From: Hyphomicrobium_A sp963817485
GTDB taxonomy: Bacteria; Pseudomonadota; Alphaproteobacteria; Rhizobiales; Hyphomicrobiaceae
Assembly (NCBI GenBank): GCA_963817485.1
Contig: CAWFOR010000012.1
Coordinates: forward strand, 186,001-250,000
DNA: 64,000 nt
Direction: 5' to 3'
Below the pieces are notes generated by a model, which made no database searches, was not told the DNA's origin, and saw nothing but the letters and a program-made list of their open reading frames with translations. Both the position numbers and the translations under genes were made by a program. Of the stretch, positions 1-9,451 are shown piece after piece. The stretch's first letter is position 1. Each line of letters begins with the position of its first letter.

Positions 1-3
1 AGA

Positions 4-35
4 AAAGCCCCGCCGGAGCGCTCCGGCGGGGCTTT
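4..35. terminator. Rho-independent terminator hairpin
   Basis: A perfect inverted repeat has 16-nt arms (4-19 and 20-35), GC-rich in the middle with AAA/TTT at the ends. Read on the minus strand it follows the membrane-protein gene that stops at 64 and is followed by a T-rich stretch, so it should end that transcript. Its symmetry lets it also serve a plus-strand gene outside the window. Confidence 0.85.
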
Positions 36-63
36 GAGTTTCTGAGCTGTGCAGCGCGCCGCC

Positions 64-798
64 TTATGCGGGCGCGGGGCCGGCCGCCGACTGAAGAAAG
101 CGGTAGGCGTGCACGAGCGCGAGCATGCAGACCGGAATCGCGACGAGCAGGCCGACGATAAGCGCTATGGCTCCGAGCAGAATAACCCCGATCAACGCGA
201 GCCAGAGAAGGAAAAGCCGCCACCTGTTGCCTTCGGTGATGCGCCAGCTTTCCTTCAGCGAACGCATCGGTCCCAGATCACGGTCGACGATGAGATAGGG
301 CACGAACATCCAGGCGAACGACACGATGAAGAGCGGAATTAAGATCAACGGCACCCCGACGATCAGGCCAAGCTTCTGACTGATGAGTGAGACGACGAAA
401 ACAGGGATCATCAGCAGCAGCACGCCCACAAATACGACGAGGAACATAAGCAGGATCGCGCCAATGAACCTCCAGATCGGGGCCGGGTACCACAGATCAC
501 CGATCTCAACCTTTTCGATGTCGTCATGCGCGCGCAGAGAAAAGTGCGTCATTCCCACTTGAGCGAGCAAGCTCACGGCAACCGCGACCAAGCCCGCGAC
601 GATCGCAGTAATTGTCTGAGATGTCGAAAGCGGTTCCTGCGGAACCCCCGGTTGGGCCAATTGGGGATGCGGCATGAACAGGTTGGGAATGGAACAGATA
701 AGATAGACAAGTAGGATCGCGCCGATGAGTATCCACGGACGCTTCTTGAACGTCTCCCACCCGAATTTGATGCAATCGCCGATCGGTAAAGCAGGCAT
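64..798 (-). CDS. Multi-pass membrane protein of unknown function
   Basis: A 244-residue hydrophobic protein. The ATG at 798 is preferred over one 12 codons upstream because the product then opens with a short cytosolic segment (MPALPIGDCIKFGWETF) directly before the first helix. About five or six membrane segments are visible, near residues 22-42, 65-90, 118-145, 150-180 and 200-235. The segment PMRSLKESWRITEGNRWRL before the last helix resembles the repeated core of DUF975/YckC-like and GlpQ-membrane-domain proteins, which are integral membrane proteins of uncertain role. It stands alone, with a terminator just past its stop. No catalytic motif is visible, so I assign no function. Confidence 0.75.
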   Translation of the reverse strand: MPALPIGDCIKFGWETFKKRPWILIGAILLVYLICSIPNLFMPHPQLAQPGVPQEPLSTSQTITAIVAGLVAVAVSLLAQVGMTHFSLRAHDDIEKVEIGDLWYPAPIWRFIGAILLMFLVVFVGVLLLMIPVFVVSLISQKLGLIVGVPLILIPLFIVSFAWMFVPYLIVDRDLGPMRSLKESWRITEGNRWRLFLLWLALIGVILLGAIALIVGLLVAIPVCMLALVHAYRFLQSAAGPAPA

Positions 799-1115
799 GC
801 AAGCCCCCTTTTTTGCGGAATTTTGCGCCGCCAAAATTGGTTGTCGACGCTTACGATCGTCGGCCGGCAGCGCTTAAGGAACCTTTCCCGCGAGCGCCGA
901 AATAGAAGCTTCTCTTAGTCCGCGGTCAGACTACACGAACCGCGGTGTGCCGGGGAGGGCGAAAAGGCAGCGCTCGGCCCGCATGTCAGCATCGGGACAC
1001 TCGAGAGCTGTGCGCGACGTGTGCGGCCGCTTGTTTGGTCTTCCATGCGCAACCTACGCTCATTGCTGGCCGAGGTGAGTCGGCTGCGTCGAACCCGCGA
1101 ACGCAGAGGACTCCC
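799..1115. other. Intergenic region between divergent genes
   Basis: About 317 bases separate the membrane-protein gene from the small HNH-like gene. It should hold both divergent promoters. I see no consensus -35/-10 pair, no strong hairpin and no credible small reading frame. Confidence 0.4.
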
Positions 1116-1454
1116 GTGCACCCATTCAATCCCAACGGTCTTTTCGGATTGGGCAGCAATGCGATCATGCCCGCGCAAGACGACGAGTTCGTGTCGTCCT
1201 ACCCCAACGCGATGATGCCGGCAGCTCGCGCGCCGGCGGCGATCCCGTCCTGGCGACGGCGCGCGGCGTGGATCAATACGGCCGGCAGCTTCGACATGAC
1301 CTGGTGCGCGGATGCGCGCGGGCGCCTGATCCATCGCGACGCCGAGAACGGGTCGCACTATGCCTGGGACGCCCACCACGCGACCCCGCCGGAGCAAGGT
1401 GGCGCCGACGATCCCGGCAACCTGCGCGCGCTCAATTCCTCGAGCCATCGCTGA
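1116..1454 (+). CDS. Small HNH-nuclease-like protein
   Basis: I chose the GTG at 1116 because AGAGGA lies 8 bases upstream; the frame is open further upstream but that part looks non-coding. The 112-residue product ends with a string resembling the HNH fold: RLIHRDAENGSHYAWDAHH, then PPEQGGADDPGNLRALNSSS. Known HNH proteins show (D/H)H, a proline-rich turn, GG-x-D, NL-x-x-L and then N or H. Here the HH pair and the GGxDDPxNLRxL element are present, but the CxxC zinc knuckles are not, and the usual NRxKG tail is replaced by HR and a stop. It may be a small HNH-like protein or the degraded end of one; nuclease activity is inference. Confidence 0.5.
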   Translation: MHPFNPNGLFGLGSNAIMPAQDDEFVSSYPNAMMPAARAPAAIPSWRRRAAWINTAGSFDMTWCADARGRLIHRDAENGSHYAWDAHHATPPEQGGADDPGNLRALNSSSHR

Positions 1455-1599
1455 AACGCACTTAAATCGATGCCGGGCTCGAAGCCCACTCGACCGGCCA
1501 TCATGGCGGTTGCCGCGCCGCAATTGCGCTTTCGGGACGTGCGACGTCGAAGCTCGTTGGGCTTGGCGCTCCCAAGCCTTCTCGTTCGAAGCAGAAGCT

Positions 1600-2151
1600 A
1601 TGTCCTCCGGCAGGCCCGTCATACGTCTTGTCGTCGTGGTTGCCGCGATACTTGCCGCATCCGCGTTGCCGGCCCTTTGCATGTTCGTGTGGCTCGTGTT
1701 GGCCGATCCGTTCGGCGGCGGATCGCATCCGAGCGACGCGGCGCTGCTCGCCCAGTTCGGGGCAAAGCGCAAGCTCCTCGATGAGCTCGTGCGCATGATC
1801 GAGGCGGACCCCAAGCTCCAGCGTCTGGCGCCCGATTTCATGCGGCCCGAGGGCTTTGACTTGGCGGGAGTCTCGGCCGACCGGATAGCGGCCTACAGGC
1901 GTCTTTGCGCCGCGGCCGGCATCGCGCACGGGTTCAGCCACTATGGCGACCCCATCGAGTTCATTGTGCACACGCGCGGGCTGGCGATCAGCGGAAGCGC
2001 CAAAGGGTTCGTTCACGCCGAGCATGCCGACGAGGACGCGACCATCGTCGACGGGGACCTCGACGCGGCTGCCGCGTCGCTGAAGGAGAAGGACGCCCTG
2101 CTCGAGCGCCGGATCGACGGCGACTGGTGGCTGATGCTCGATATGCGGTGA
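1600..2151 (+). CDS. Membrane-anchored hypothetical protein
   Basis: A 183-residue protein beginning at the ATG at 1600. The open frame extends to 1360, but that part is arginine-rich and lacks coding character. Residues 8-34 form one hydrophobic helix, so this is either an uncleaved anchor or a signal peptide. The rest is soluble, with charged helices (LLDELVRMIEADPKLQRLAP) and a C-terminal strand-rich part with many acidic residues. No lipobox or known domain is visible. The likely location is the cell envelope with the bulk in the periplasm. It stands upstream of a minus-strand tRNA gene and shares no obvious operon. Confidence 0.65.
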   Translation: MSSGRPVIRLVVVVAAILAASALPALCMFVWLVLADPFGGGSHPSDAALLAQFGAKRKLLDELVRMIEADPKLQRLAPDFMRPEGFDLAGVSADRIAAYRRLCAAAGIAHGFSHYGDPIEFIVHTRGLAISGSAKGFVHAEHADEDATIVDGDLDAAAASLKEKDALLERRIDGDWWLMLDMR

Positions 2152-2212
2152 CGGCTTTGCCGGCAGGCGCGGGATGATCGTGCGGCCCGATACCGCTGTG
2201 CCATTGTCGGCG

Positions 2213-2299
2213 TGGTGCCCCAGGCCCGACTCGAACGGGCACGTCCTTGCGAACACCAGATTTTGAGTCTGGCGCGTCTACCGGTTCCGCCACTGGGGC
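2213..2299 (-). tRNA. tRNA-Leu (anticodon CAA)
   Basis: On the minus strand the sequence begins GCCCCAG and ends CTGGGGC, then discriminator A and an encoded CCA (2213-2215). The anticodon loop reads CTCAAAA, giving anticodon CAA. A long variable arm and the GTTCGAGTC T-arm make it a class II leucine tRNA of 87 nt including CCA. Confidence 0.97.
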
Positions 2300-2316
2300 T
2301 AGCGCAGAGGCCGCGC

Positions 2317-2344
2317 ATAATACTGTCGGCTCAAAGCCCGTCAA
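2317..2344 (-). promoter_or_regulatory. Promoter of tRNA-Leu
   Basis: On the minus strand there is TTGACG (2344-2339), a 16-base spacer and TATTAT (2322-2317). The -10 element ends 17 bases before the tRNA 5' end, which suits a short precursor leader. This is a good housekeeping-sigma match; its use is inferred. Confidence 0.7.
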
Positions 2345-2534
2345 CGCGCGATGACGGACCTCGGCAAGACGGGGAACCAAGGGGCCCTGCCCGAGCGTTG
2401 TGCTTGGCTTTGGCCCGAGGTTCGATTGCGGTGAGGCGCCCCCGATAGCGGATTGGCCGCACCCGTGCGAGCCTCGTGGCCGATTCGAAGTCTGAAGCCT
2501 CGCAGACCTCGACCACCCCCATGATGCACAGGCC

Positions 2535-3587
2535 ATGAAGAAAGACCCACCGATGGAAGCCGGCATCTCGGACGCCCAGTTCGTGCGCCGCGTGCTCATC
2601 TTCATCGGCATCGTCGCGCTCGCGGCCGCCCTCTACGCGCTTTCCGACATCCTCCTCCTCGTGTTCGGCGCCATCCTCGTCGCCGTCGTGCTGCGGACCA
2701 TCGCGCGCCCGATCCGCGCCGGGACGTCGATGGGCGAGCGCCTGGCGCTGCTCGCGGCCGGGCTCGGCGTGCTGATCGTCATCGGCGGGACCGGCTATCT
2801 CTTCGGCTCGCAGATCAGCGACCAGCTCGCGTCGCTGTCCGCCAGCCTGCCGCAGGCCGCGCAGCGCCTGTCGCAGACGGCGCCCGGCCAATCCATCACC
2901 GCGATGGTCAAAGGCTCGTCGATCGGCGACCTGCTCATGAATGCGTTCTCGTGGGGCACGACGATCTTTGGTGCCGCGGCCGCGCTCGTCGTCGTCATCG
3001 TGGCCGGCATCTACATCGCCGTCAGCCCCGAGGTCTATCGCGACGGCTTCGTCATGCTGTTCCCCAAGCCGATGCAGGCGCAGATCGCCGAGACCCTCGA
3101 TGATGCCGGCGAGGCGTTGCGCCTCTGGCTCGGCGGGCAGTTGCTGGCGATGATCATGGTCGGCATCCTGATCGGGGTGGGTCTCGCGCTTGTCGGCGTG
3201 CCTTCGGCGCTGGCGTTGGGGCTCATCGCCGGCGTAACCGAATTCATCCCGATCGTCGGCCCGGTTATCGGCGCCGTCCCGGCGCTGCTGCTCGCCTCCA
3301 CCGAGGGCTGGCACACGGTTGCGTGGACGCTCGCGGTGTTCGTCGTCGTGCAGCAGATCGAGAGCAACCTCATCATGCCGCTGGTGGCCGGGCGCGCCGT
3401 GGCAGTGCCCCCTGCGGTCGGCCTCTTTGCGGTCGTCGCGATCGGCGTCCTGTTCGGACCGCTCGGGCTGCTGCTCGGCTATCCCCTCGCCGTCGTCATC
3501 GACGTCGCCGTGCGCAAGCTCTACGTGCGCGCGACGCTGGGTGAGAAGGTCGAGGTCGCCGGCGAGCGTCCGGCGAAGAGCAAATAG
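2535..3587 (+). CDS. AI-2E family transporter (PerM-like membrane protein)
   Basis: A 350-residue integral membrane protein with the AI-2E/UPF0118 layout: an N-terminal helix pair (about residues 14-55), a third helix near 66-88, a hydrophilic segment rich in Ser/Gln, then a helix near 140-160 and a cluster of C-terminal helices from about 200 to 330. The family hallmark region near the C-terminus, GVTEFIPIVGPVIGAVPALL, is present. Family members include export channels and Na+/H+ antiporters, so the substrate cannot be named from sequence. A second ATG at 2553 is possible. The gene stands alone between a tRNA and a small exported protein. Confidence 0.85.
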   Translation: MKKDPPMEAGISDAQFVRRVLIFIGIVALAAALYALSDILLLVFGAILVAVVLRTIARPIRAGTSMGERLALLAAGLGVLIVIGGTGYLFGSQISDQLASLSASLPQAAQRLSQTAPGQSITAMVKGSSIGDLLMNAFSWGTTIFGAAAALVVVIVAGIYIAVSPEVYRDGFVMLFPKPMQAQIAETLDDAGEALRLWLGGQLLAMIMVGILIGVGLALVGVPSALALGLIAGVTEFIPIVGPVIGAVPALLLASTEGWHTVAWTLAVFVVVQQIESNLIMPLVAGRAVAVPPAVGLFAVVAIGVLFGPLGLLLGYPLAVVIDVAVRKLYVRATLGEKVEVAGERPAKSK

Positions 3588-3683
3588 CGACCGGTCAAGG
3601 GGTTACATCATCTGGCTGTGCAGCGCTTGCGGCGGAGCTGCCGACTGCCCACGTGTGCAGCGGGACCGAAGGTGAGGAGACAC

Positions 3684-3992
3684 ATGATGCACAAAATGCA
3701 CAAAGTGGTCGCGCTCGCAGGATTGGCTACCGCCCTCGTGCTCTATGGGGCTAAAGCCGAAGCTCGTATCGTCTGTCACGACGGCTTTCAGGTCGTGAAC
3801 GGACAGGAGATCTCCACTCCCTACTGCAATGACAACTACGTGGCCGAAGTCGCGCGCCAGCACGGCGTGAAGGTCGCCAACGAGGCGGTGCGCAACAACC
3901 CGAGCGTCAAGGGCCAGATTTGCCGTTTCGTCGGCAGCGATGTCCGCATTGAAAACTATTGCGAGGGCGATCGCGGCGACAGAGGCAGGTAG
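3684..3992 (+). CDS. Small exported hypothetical protein
   Basis: The ATG at 3684 follows a strong GAGGAGA ribosome site at 3674-3680. The 102-residue product has a classic Sec signal peptide (positive MMHKMHK, hydrophobic core, AEA cleavage motif near residue 27). The mature part of about 75 residues has four cysteines (VCHDG, PYCND, QICRF, NYCEG) that could form two periplasmic disulfides. It contains no recognised domain. The frame is open upstream of the chosen start, but only the 3684 start gives the signal peptide and ribosome site. Confidence 0.75.
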   Translation: MMHKMHKVVALAGLATALVLYGAKAEARIVCHDGFQVVNGQEISTPYCNDNYVAEVARQHGVKVANEAVRNNPSVKGQICRFVGSDVRIENYCEGDRGDRGR

Positions 3993-3997
3993 CGCCG

Positions 3998-4348
3998 TTA
4001 TTTCCACGAATAGGTCAGGCGCCCGGTGCGGTGCCGGTGCTCGGTGATCTGCACATGATCGCCGACGTGCGGGTCGGTCGTCTTCAGCACCATGACGTTG
4101 ACGCGGTGGCCGTTCTCGAGCGCGACGTCGACCGACAGGCCGTTCTCGATCGCTTGCGTGTTGGTCGTGTTGAGCGGCCCGATCGAGACCACGGTCGCCG
4201 GCACGCGCACGTTGTCCACGTGCGCATCGTAGTCCTCGTAGAGGAAGAACAGTCCGATCACGGCCGCGGCGCCAAGGCCGATGCCGATCTTCTTGGCCCG
4301 CTGCAGCCAAATCTGGCGCTCGAGCTTCCGCCTCGTTTCCTCGCGCAT
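3998..4348 (-). CDS. Small single-pass membrane protein
   Basis: A 116-residue protein whose ATG at 4348 is preceded by a GGGGGAG ribosome site. Residues 1-18 are strongly basic, residues 19-37 form one membrane helix, and the remaining ~80 residues look like a small beta-rich domain (VPATVVSIGPLNTTNTQAIE), ending in SWK. The gene lies just 26 bases downstream of ecm on the same strand, so the two are probably co-transcribed. No function is recognised. Homologues may appear as DUF-type membrane-anchored beta domains, but I cannot name a family. Confidence 0.7.
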   Translation of the reverse strand: MREETRRKLERQIWLQRAKKIGIGLGAAAVIGLFFLYEDYDAHVDNVRVPATVVSIGPLNTTNTQAIENGLSVDVALENGHRVNVMVLKTTDPHVGDHVQITEHRHRTGRLTYSWK

Positions 4349-4374
4349 TGTCTCCCCCGGGCGCCCGTATTGTT

Positions 4375-6375
4375 TCAGGCTGCCATCGATTTCACCGACA
4401 CCAGCTTCACGATGTCGGCCATGATGTCGTTGAGCTGGAAGTCCTTGGGCGTGTACACCGCCGCCACGCCGAACGACTTGAGCTTCACCGCGTCCTCGGG
4501 CGGGATGATGCCGCCGACGACGACGGGGATGTCGCCGAGCCCTTCCTTGCGCATGCGCTCCATGAGCTCGGAGACGAGCGGCACGTGGCTGCCCGACAGG
4601 ATCGACAGCCCGACCACGTGCGCGCTTTCGTCGAGCGCGGCGCGCACGATCTGCGCCGGCGTCAGGCGGATGCCCTCGTACACGACCTCCATGCCGCAAT
4701 CGCGCGCGCGCACGGCGATCTGCTCGGCGCCGTTGGAATGGCCGTCGAGGCCCGGCTTGCCGACGAGGAACTTGATGCGGCGTCCGATCTTCGCCGACGC
4801 CGCCTCGACCTCTTTGCGCACGCCCTCGAGCCCGGCACCGGCTCCGCCCACGGCCGCCTGCGCGACTCCGGTCGGGGCGCGGTACTCGCCGAACACCTTG
4901 CGCAGCGTGCCGCCCCACTCGCCCGTAGTGACGCCTACCTTGGCGCAGGCGATCGACGGCTCCATGATGTTGCGACCTTCCTTGGCCGCGCGTTCCAGGT
5001 CGGCGAGTGCGGCCTTGACGGCCTTGGCGTCGCGCTCGGCGCGCCAGGCCTTAAGGCGCTCCACCTGGCGGGCCTCCTCGGCCGGATCGACGACCATGAT
5101 CGCGCCTTCTCCGGCCGTCAGCGGCGACGGCTCGGTCTCCGTCCACTTGTTGACGCCGACGACGATCTGCTGACCGGTCTCGATGTGGCGCAGCCGATCG
5201 GTGTTGCTCTCGACGAGCCGCCGCTTCATGTAGTCGATGGCCTCCACCGCGCCGCCCATGGCATCGATGGTGGCAAGCTCGGCTTTGGCCTCGGCCTTGA
5301 GCCCGGCGACCTTCGCGTCGATCACGGTCGAGCCGTCGAAGATGTCGCCGTATTCCAGGAGGTCCGTCTCGTAGGCGAGGATCTGCTGCATCCGCAGCGA
5401 CCACTGCTGGTCCCACGGGCGCGGCAGGCCGAGGGCCTCGTTCCAGGCCGGGAGCTGTACGGCGCGGGCGCGCGCCCGCTTCGACAGGGTGACGGCCAGC
5501 ATCTCGATGAGGATGCGATAGACGTTGTTTTCGGGCTGCGGCTCGGTGAGGCCCAAGGAATTCACCTGCACGCCATAGCGGAACATGCGGTGCTTGGCGT
5601 CGGTGACGCCGTAGCGCTCGCGCGTGATCTCGTCCCACAGCTCGACGAAGGCGCGCATCTTGCAGATCTCGGTGATGAACCGCAGCCCCGCATTGACGAA
5701 GAAGGAGACGCGGCCCACCACGTTGCCGAAGTCCGCGGGCTTCACCTCGCCCGAGGCCTTGACGCGGTCGAGCACGGCCTGCGCGGTCGCGAGCGCGTAG
5801 GCGAGCTCCTGCACCGGCGTCGCCCCCGCCTCCTGCAGGTGGTAGGAGCAGACGTTGGTCGGGTTCCATTTCTCCAATTCGCGCGTGGAGAAGACGATGG
5901 TGTCCTTGATCAGCCGCAGCGACGGCTCGGGCGGGAAGACATAGGTCCCGCGCGAGAGGTATTCCTTGATGATGTCATTCTGGATCGTGCCCGTGAGCTT
6001 GTTGCGGGGCGCGCCCTGCTCGTCGGCGACGGCGACGTAGAGCGACAAGAGCCATGCGGCCGTCGCATTGATCGTCATCGAAGTGTTCATCTGGTCGAGC
6101 GGGATGCCGGCCAAGAGCGCCCGCATGTCGCCGATGTGGGAGACCGGCACGCCGACCTTGCCGACCTCGCCTTTGGCCAGCTCGTGGTCGCTGTCGTAGC
6201 CCGTCTGGGTGGGCAGGTCGAAGGCGATGGAAAGGCCGGTCTGGCCCTTCGCCAGGTTCTTGCGATAGAGCTCGTTGGACTTCGTCGCCGTGGAATGGCC
6301 GGCGTAGGTGCGGAAGATCCAGGGCTTTTCGGGCGTGCCGCGGGGAGCTGCTGGGCCGCTCTTTTGCTCGCGCAT
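4375..6375 (-). CDS. ecm: Ethylmalonyl-CoA mutase (B12-dependent)
   Basis: A 666-residue acyl-CoA mutase of the MeaA/ethylmalonyl-CoA mutase type. The N-terminal two thirds match the substrate-binding barrel (IFRTYAGHSTATKSNELYRK, then GLSIAFDLPTQTGYDSDH). The C-terminal ~130 residues are a cobalamin-binding domain with the DxHxxG signature (D544-G-H546-S-N-G) and a distal GG motif (VVVGGIIPPED). The enzyme rearranges (2R)-ethylmalonyl-CoA to methylsuccinyl-CoA, the step after Ccr in acetyl-CoA assimilation. Methylmalonyl-CoA mutase is the closest alternative, but the compact single-chain length and the presence of ccr and mcd nearby favour Ecm. An AAGGATG ribosome site precedes the ATG. Its promoter region carries a 13-bp motif shared with ccr. 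Confidence 0.95.
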   Translation of the reverse strand: MREQKSGPAAPRGTPEKPWIFRTYAGHSTATKSNELYRKNLAKGQTGLSIAFDLPTQTGYDSDHELAKGEVGKVGVPVSHIGDMRALLAGIPLDQMNTSMTINATAAWLLSLYVAVADEQGAPRNKLTGTIQNDIIKEYLSRGTYVFPPEPSLRLIKDTIVFSTRELEKWNPTNVCSYHLQEAGATPVQELAYALATAQAVLDRVKASGEVKPADFGNVVGRVSFFVNAGLRFITEICKMRAFVELWDEITRERYGVTDAKHRMFRYGVQVNSLGLTEPQPENNVYRILIEMLAVTLSKRARARAVQLPAWNEALGLPRPWDQQWSLRMQQILAYETDLLEYGDIFDGSTVIDAKVAGLKAEAKAELATIDAMGGAVEAIDYMKRRLVESNTDRLRHIETGQQIVVGVNKWTETEPSPLTAGEGAIMVVDPAEEARQVERLKAWRAERDAKAVKAALADLERAAKEGRNIMEPSIACAKVGVTTGEWGGTLRKVFGEYRAPTGVAQAAVGGAGAGLEGVRKEVEAASAKIGRRIKFLVGKPGLDGHSNGAEQIAVRARDCGMEVVYEGIRLTPAQIVRAALDESAHVVGLSILSGSHVPLVSELMERMRKEGLGDIPVVVGGIIPPEDAVKLKSFGVAAVYTPKDFQLNDIMADIVKLVSVKSMAA

Positions 6376-6409
6376 ACGTCATCCTTCGGACAGGTCGGGC
6401 GTGCGCCCT

Positions 6410-6440
6410 AAAGTACCCGGCCGTGATCGCAATGCAAAAT
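6410..6440 (-). promoter_or_regulatory. Candidate ecm promoter with overlapping 13-bp motif
   Basis: On the minus strand TTGCAT (6437-6432), a 16-base spacer and TACTTT (6415-6410) form a plausible sigma-70 promoter about 35 bases before the ecm start. The -35 hexamer lies inside CGCAATGCAAAAT (6428-6440, plus-strand reading), which recurs exactly upstream of ccr. The promoter is inferred; the repeated sequence is seen directly. Confidence 0.5.
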
Positions 6441-6470
6441 GATCTTTGCCAGCGCGACAGCGTGGTCGCT

Positions 6471-6806
6471 TCAGGTGCGCTTGAACTGGTGGCGGGCGAC
6501 GCGGAAGCCCGCCGCGATTGCCGAAAGTCTCGTCATGACCAGCAGGACGAGCAGGGCAACAATGATGCCCAGCATGCAGGCAACGACCACATTGGTCTCT
6601 TTATCGGGGGTCGGGTGGATGGCGTACTGCTCAAACAGGTAGTTGGCCACCAGGGCGCCGAAGATGAAACCCGGCACGAACAGCATGGCAAGCGTTGCCC
6701 TCGACAGCACCTGTACGGTCAAGATGCCGGACCAGCCGGACAGCAACGCCACCACCACGAGCGTGAAAGCGTCGACCTCGAAGGTCTGATTGAGAAATTG
6801 CATCAT
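6471..6806 (-). CDS. Small three-helix membrane protein
   Basis: A 111-residue protein with three clear membrane segments near residues 15-35, 39-60 and 74-96, ending in a basic tail (RVARHQFKRT). It lies between ecm and ccr, transcribed in the same direction as ecm with 95 bases between. No family is recognised and no polar catalytic motif stands out. Its position inside the ethylmalonyl-CoA block may be coincidental, since no membrane component of that pathway is known. Confidence 0.7.
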   Translation of the reverse strand: MMQFLNQTFEVDAFTLVVVALLSGWSGILTVQVLSRATLAMLFVPGFIFGALVANYLFEQYAIHPTPDKETNVVVACMLGIIVALLVLLVMTRLSAIAAGFRVARHQFKRT

Positions 6807-6964
6807 CTGTATGCGTTCCCGGAGTGTCGGGGACCCTACGACAGGCCGCGGCGCAATGGGTTAGCGGGCGGGGAATTGCCGTGAACACCATTAAAGATAG
6901 GTTGAGATGGTCCCGGAGCGGCACTGCAGCCTCTTCATTGCAGCGCGAAATCGTGCTTGAAACG

Positions 6965-7004
6965 GCATGGAAAACCATGCGGTCATGCTACCGCAATGCA
7001 AAAT
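6965..7004 (+). promoter_or_regulatory. Candidate operator region upstream of ccr
   Basis: Three elements overlap within 40 bases, ending 46 bases before the ccr start. They are a hairpin-like GCATGG-AAAA-CCATGC (6965-6980), an inverted repeat TGCGGT-N6-ACCGCA (6978-6995) and the 13-mer CGCAATGCAAAAT (6992-7004) also found before ecm. The spacing is typical of a repressor or activator site. The regulator is unknown; a TetR-type activator of ccr and a GntR/PhaR-type link are established in other alphaproteobacteria. Confidence 0.5.
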
Positions 7005-7049
7005 AAGGGCCCATCTTAAGGGGTGAGGCCAGCATCGGGAGCCGGAGAA

Positions 7050-8369
<1,320 letters not shown>

Positions 8370-8395
8370 GCCCTGAGGTCAACGGTTGCAATTCG

Positions 8396-8426
8396 ACGGC
8401 GCGCGGCAGCCCCGCGCGCCGTTTTC
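8396..8426 (+). terminator. Terminator of ccr
   Basis: A hairpin with 10-bp GC-rich arms (8397-8406 and 8412-8421) and a 5-nt loop is followed by TTTTCATTTT. It starts 27 bases after the ccr stop codon and slightly overlaps the end of the convergent YihY-family gene. Confidence 0.85.
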
Positions 8427-9297
8427 ATTTTGCCGGGATGGCGCCGCCGTTAGCGACGCGCTCGATGCCTTTGGGTCCGAGCCGCTTCAATTCGGAGATG
8501 CCGCGGTTGAGCTCGGCCCCGAGGATCATGATGACGGCACTCATCTGGAAGAAGATCAGCGCCACCATGAGCTGCGACAGGCCGGCATAGAAGCGCGTGT
8601 AGTCGCTGAAGTTGAGGTAGTAGGAGTAAAGGCTCGCGAGCGCGAGCCAGAGGCAAATCGAGAGCAGCACGCCCGGCCACACGTCCTTGAGCGTGCGCTC
8701 GCCTGCCGCCAGCCACAGGTGGAACGCCGTGAGCTGGAAGGCCATGACGCCGCCGGCGAGGGCGTAGCGCACGGTGGCCGCAAACCATGTGCTGCGCAAA
8801 ATCGATTGCGCGAAGTGCGGCTCATAGCGATGCGCGATGACGGGACCCACGAGAACCGCGTAGGTGAGCACCAGCATGGAGACTGCGCTGATGAACACGA
8901 ACAACGTGCTGCGGAACAAGGACACCAGATAGGGCCGCGTCTCGGTGACGCGGTAGGCGCCGTTCAGGGCGGCTCGCAGCGTCTCGATGGCGTTGGTGGC
9001 GAAGAACAGAGACAGCCCTGCGCTCACGGTCAACAGGTCGATGCGTGTACTGCTCATGATCGAATCCACCTGCGGTGCGATGCCCTCGGCGACGCGCTGC
9101 GGTAGGACCTGGAAGAGCTGGGTAACGGCTTCGGTCGCGAGCTTGCGGCCGCCGAATATGCCGGAAAGGGCACCGAGAAAGATGCAGAACGGAAAGAGGG
9201 ATACGACGAAGGAGAACGCCACGGCGCCTGCCATGGTGAAGCCGCTGTGCGCATAAAGCCGGTAGATGGCTTCGAGCACGGTGCGGTAACGCTTCAT
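8425..9297 (-). CDS. YihY/BrkB family inner-membrane protein
   Basis: A 290-residue protein with about six membrane helices in the YihY/virulence-factor BrkB pattern. The family's first-helix stretch is recognisable (LYAHSGFTMAGAVAFSFVV), followed by LFPFCIFLGALSG, SLFFATNAIETLRAALNGAY and, late, ALIFFQMSAVIMILGAELN. The ATG at 9297 has AAGGAG upstream; an upstream in-frame extension of 55 codons lacks coding character. Despite an old annotation as ribonuclease BN, the family has no established enzyme activity, and roles in envelope integrity have been proposed. It is convergent with ccr. Confidence 0.85.
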   Translation of the reverse strand: MKRYRTVLEAIYRLYAHSGFTMAGAVAFSFVVSLFPFCIFLGALSGIFGGRKLATEAVTQLFQVLPQRVAEGIAPQVDSIMSSTRIDLLTVSAGLSLFFATNAIETLRAALNGAYRVTETRPYLVSLFRSTLFVFISAVSMLVLTYAVLVGPVIAHRYEPHFAQSILRSTWFAATVRYALAGGVMAFQLTAFHLWLAAGERTLKDVWPGVLLSICLWLALASLYSYYLNFSDYTRFYAGLSQLMVALIFFQMSAVIMILGAELNRGISELKRLGPKGIERVANGGAIPAK

Positions 9298-9451
9298 TCC
9301 TACTGTCTCCTTCAGGTCTGGGCGGCCGGAAGCTAGCTGCCTCCCTGCGGCAGGTCTATGCCCGGATTGCCACGCCGTGGACGGGGCTTGCGTCCTTATC
9401 CTAAAGTGGGTGGCAGCCAATTGACGACTTGAGACGACTTGGGGGTCCGCC

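Noticed and set aside
4348..6411. Long plus-strand open frame of nearly 690 codons antisense to ecm
   Set aside because: It mirrors the codon structure of ecm, is rich in Arg, His, Asp and Ala with no domain, and has no ribosome site. GC-rich genomes give such antisense shadows routinely.
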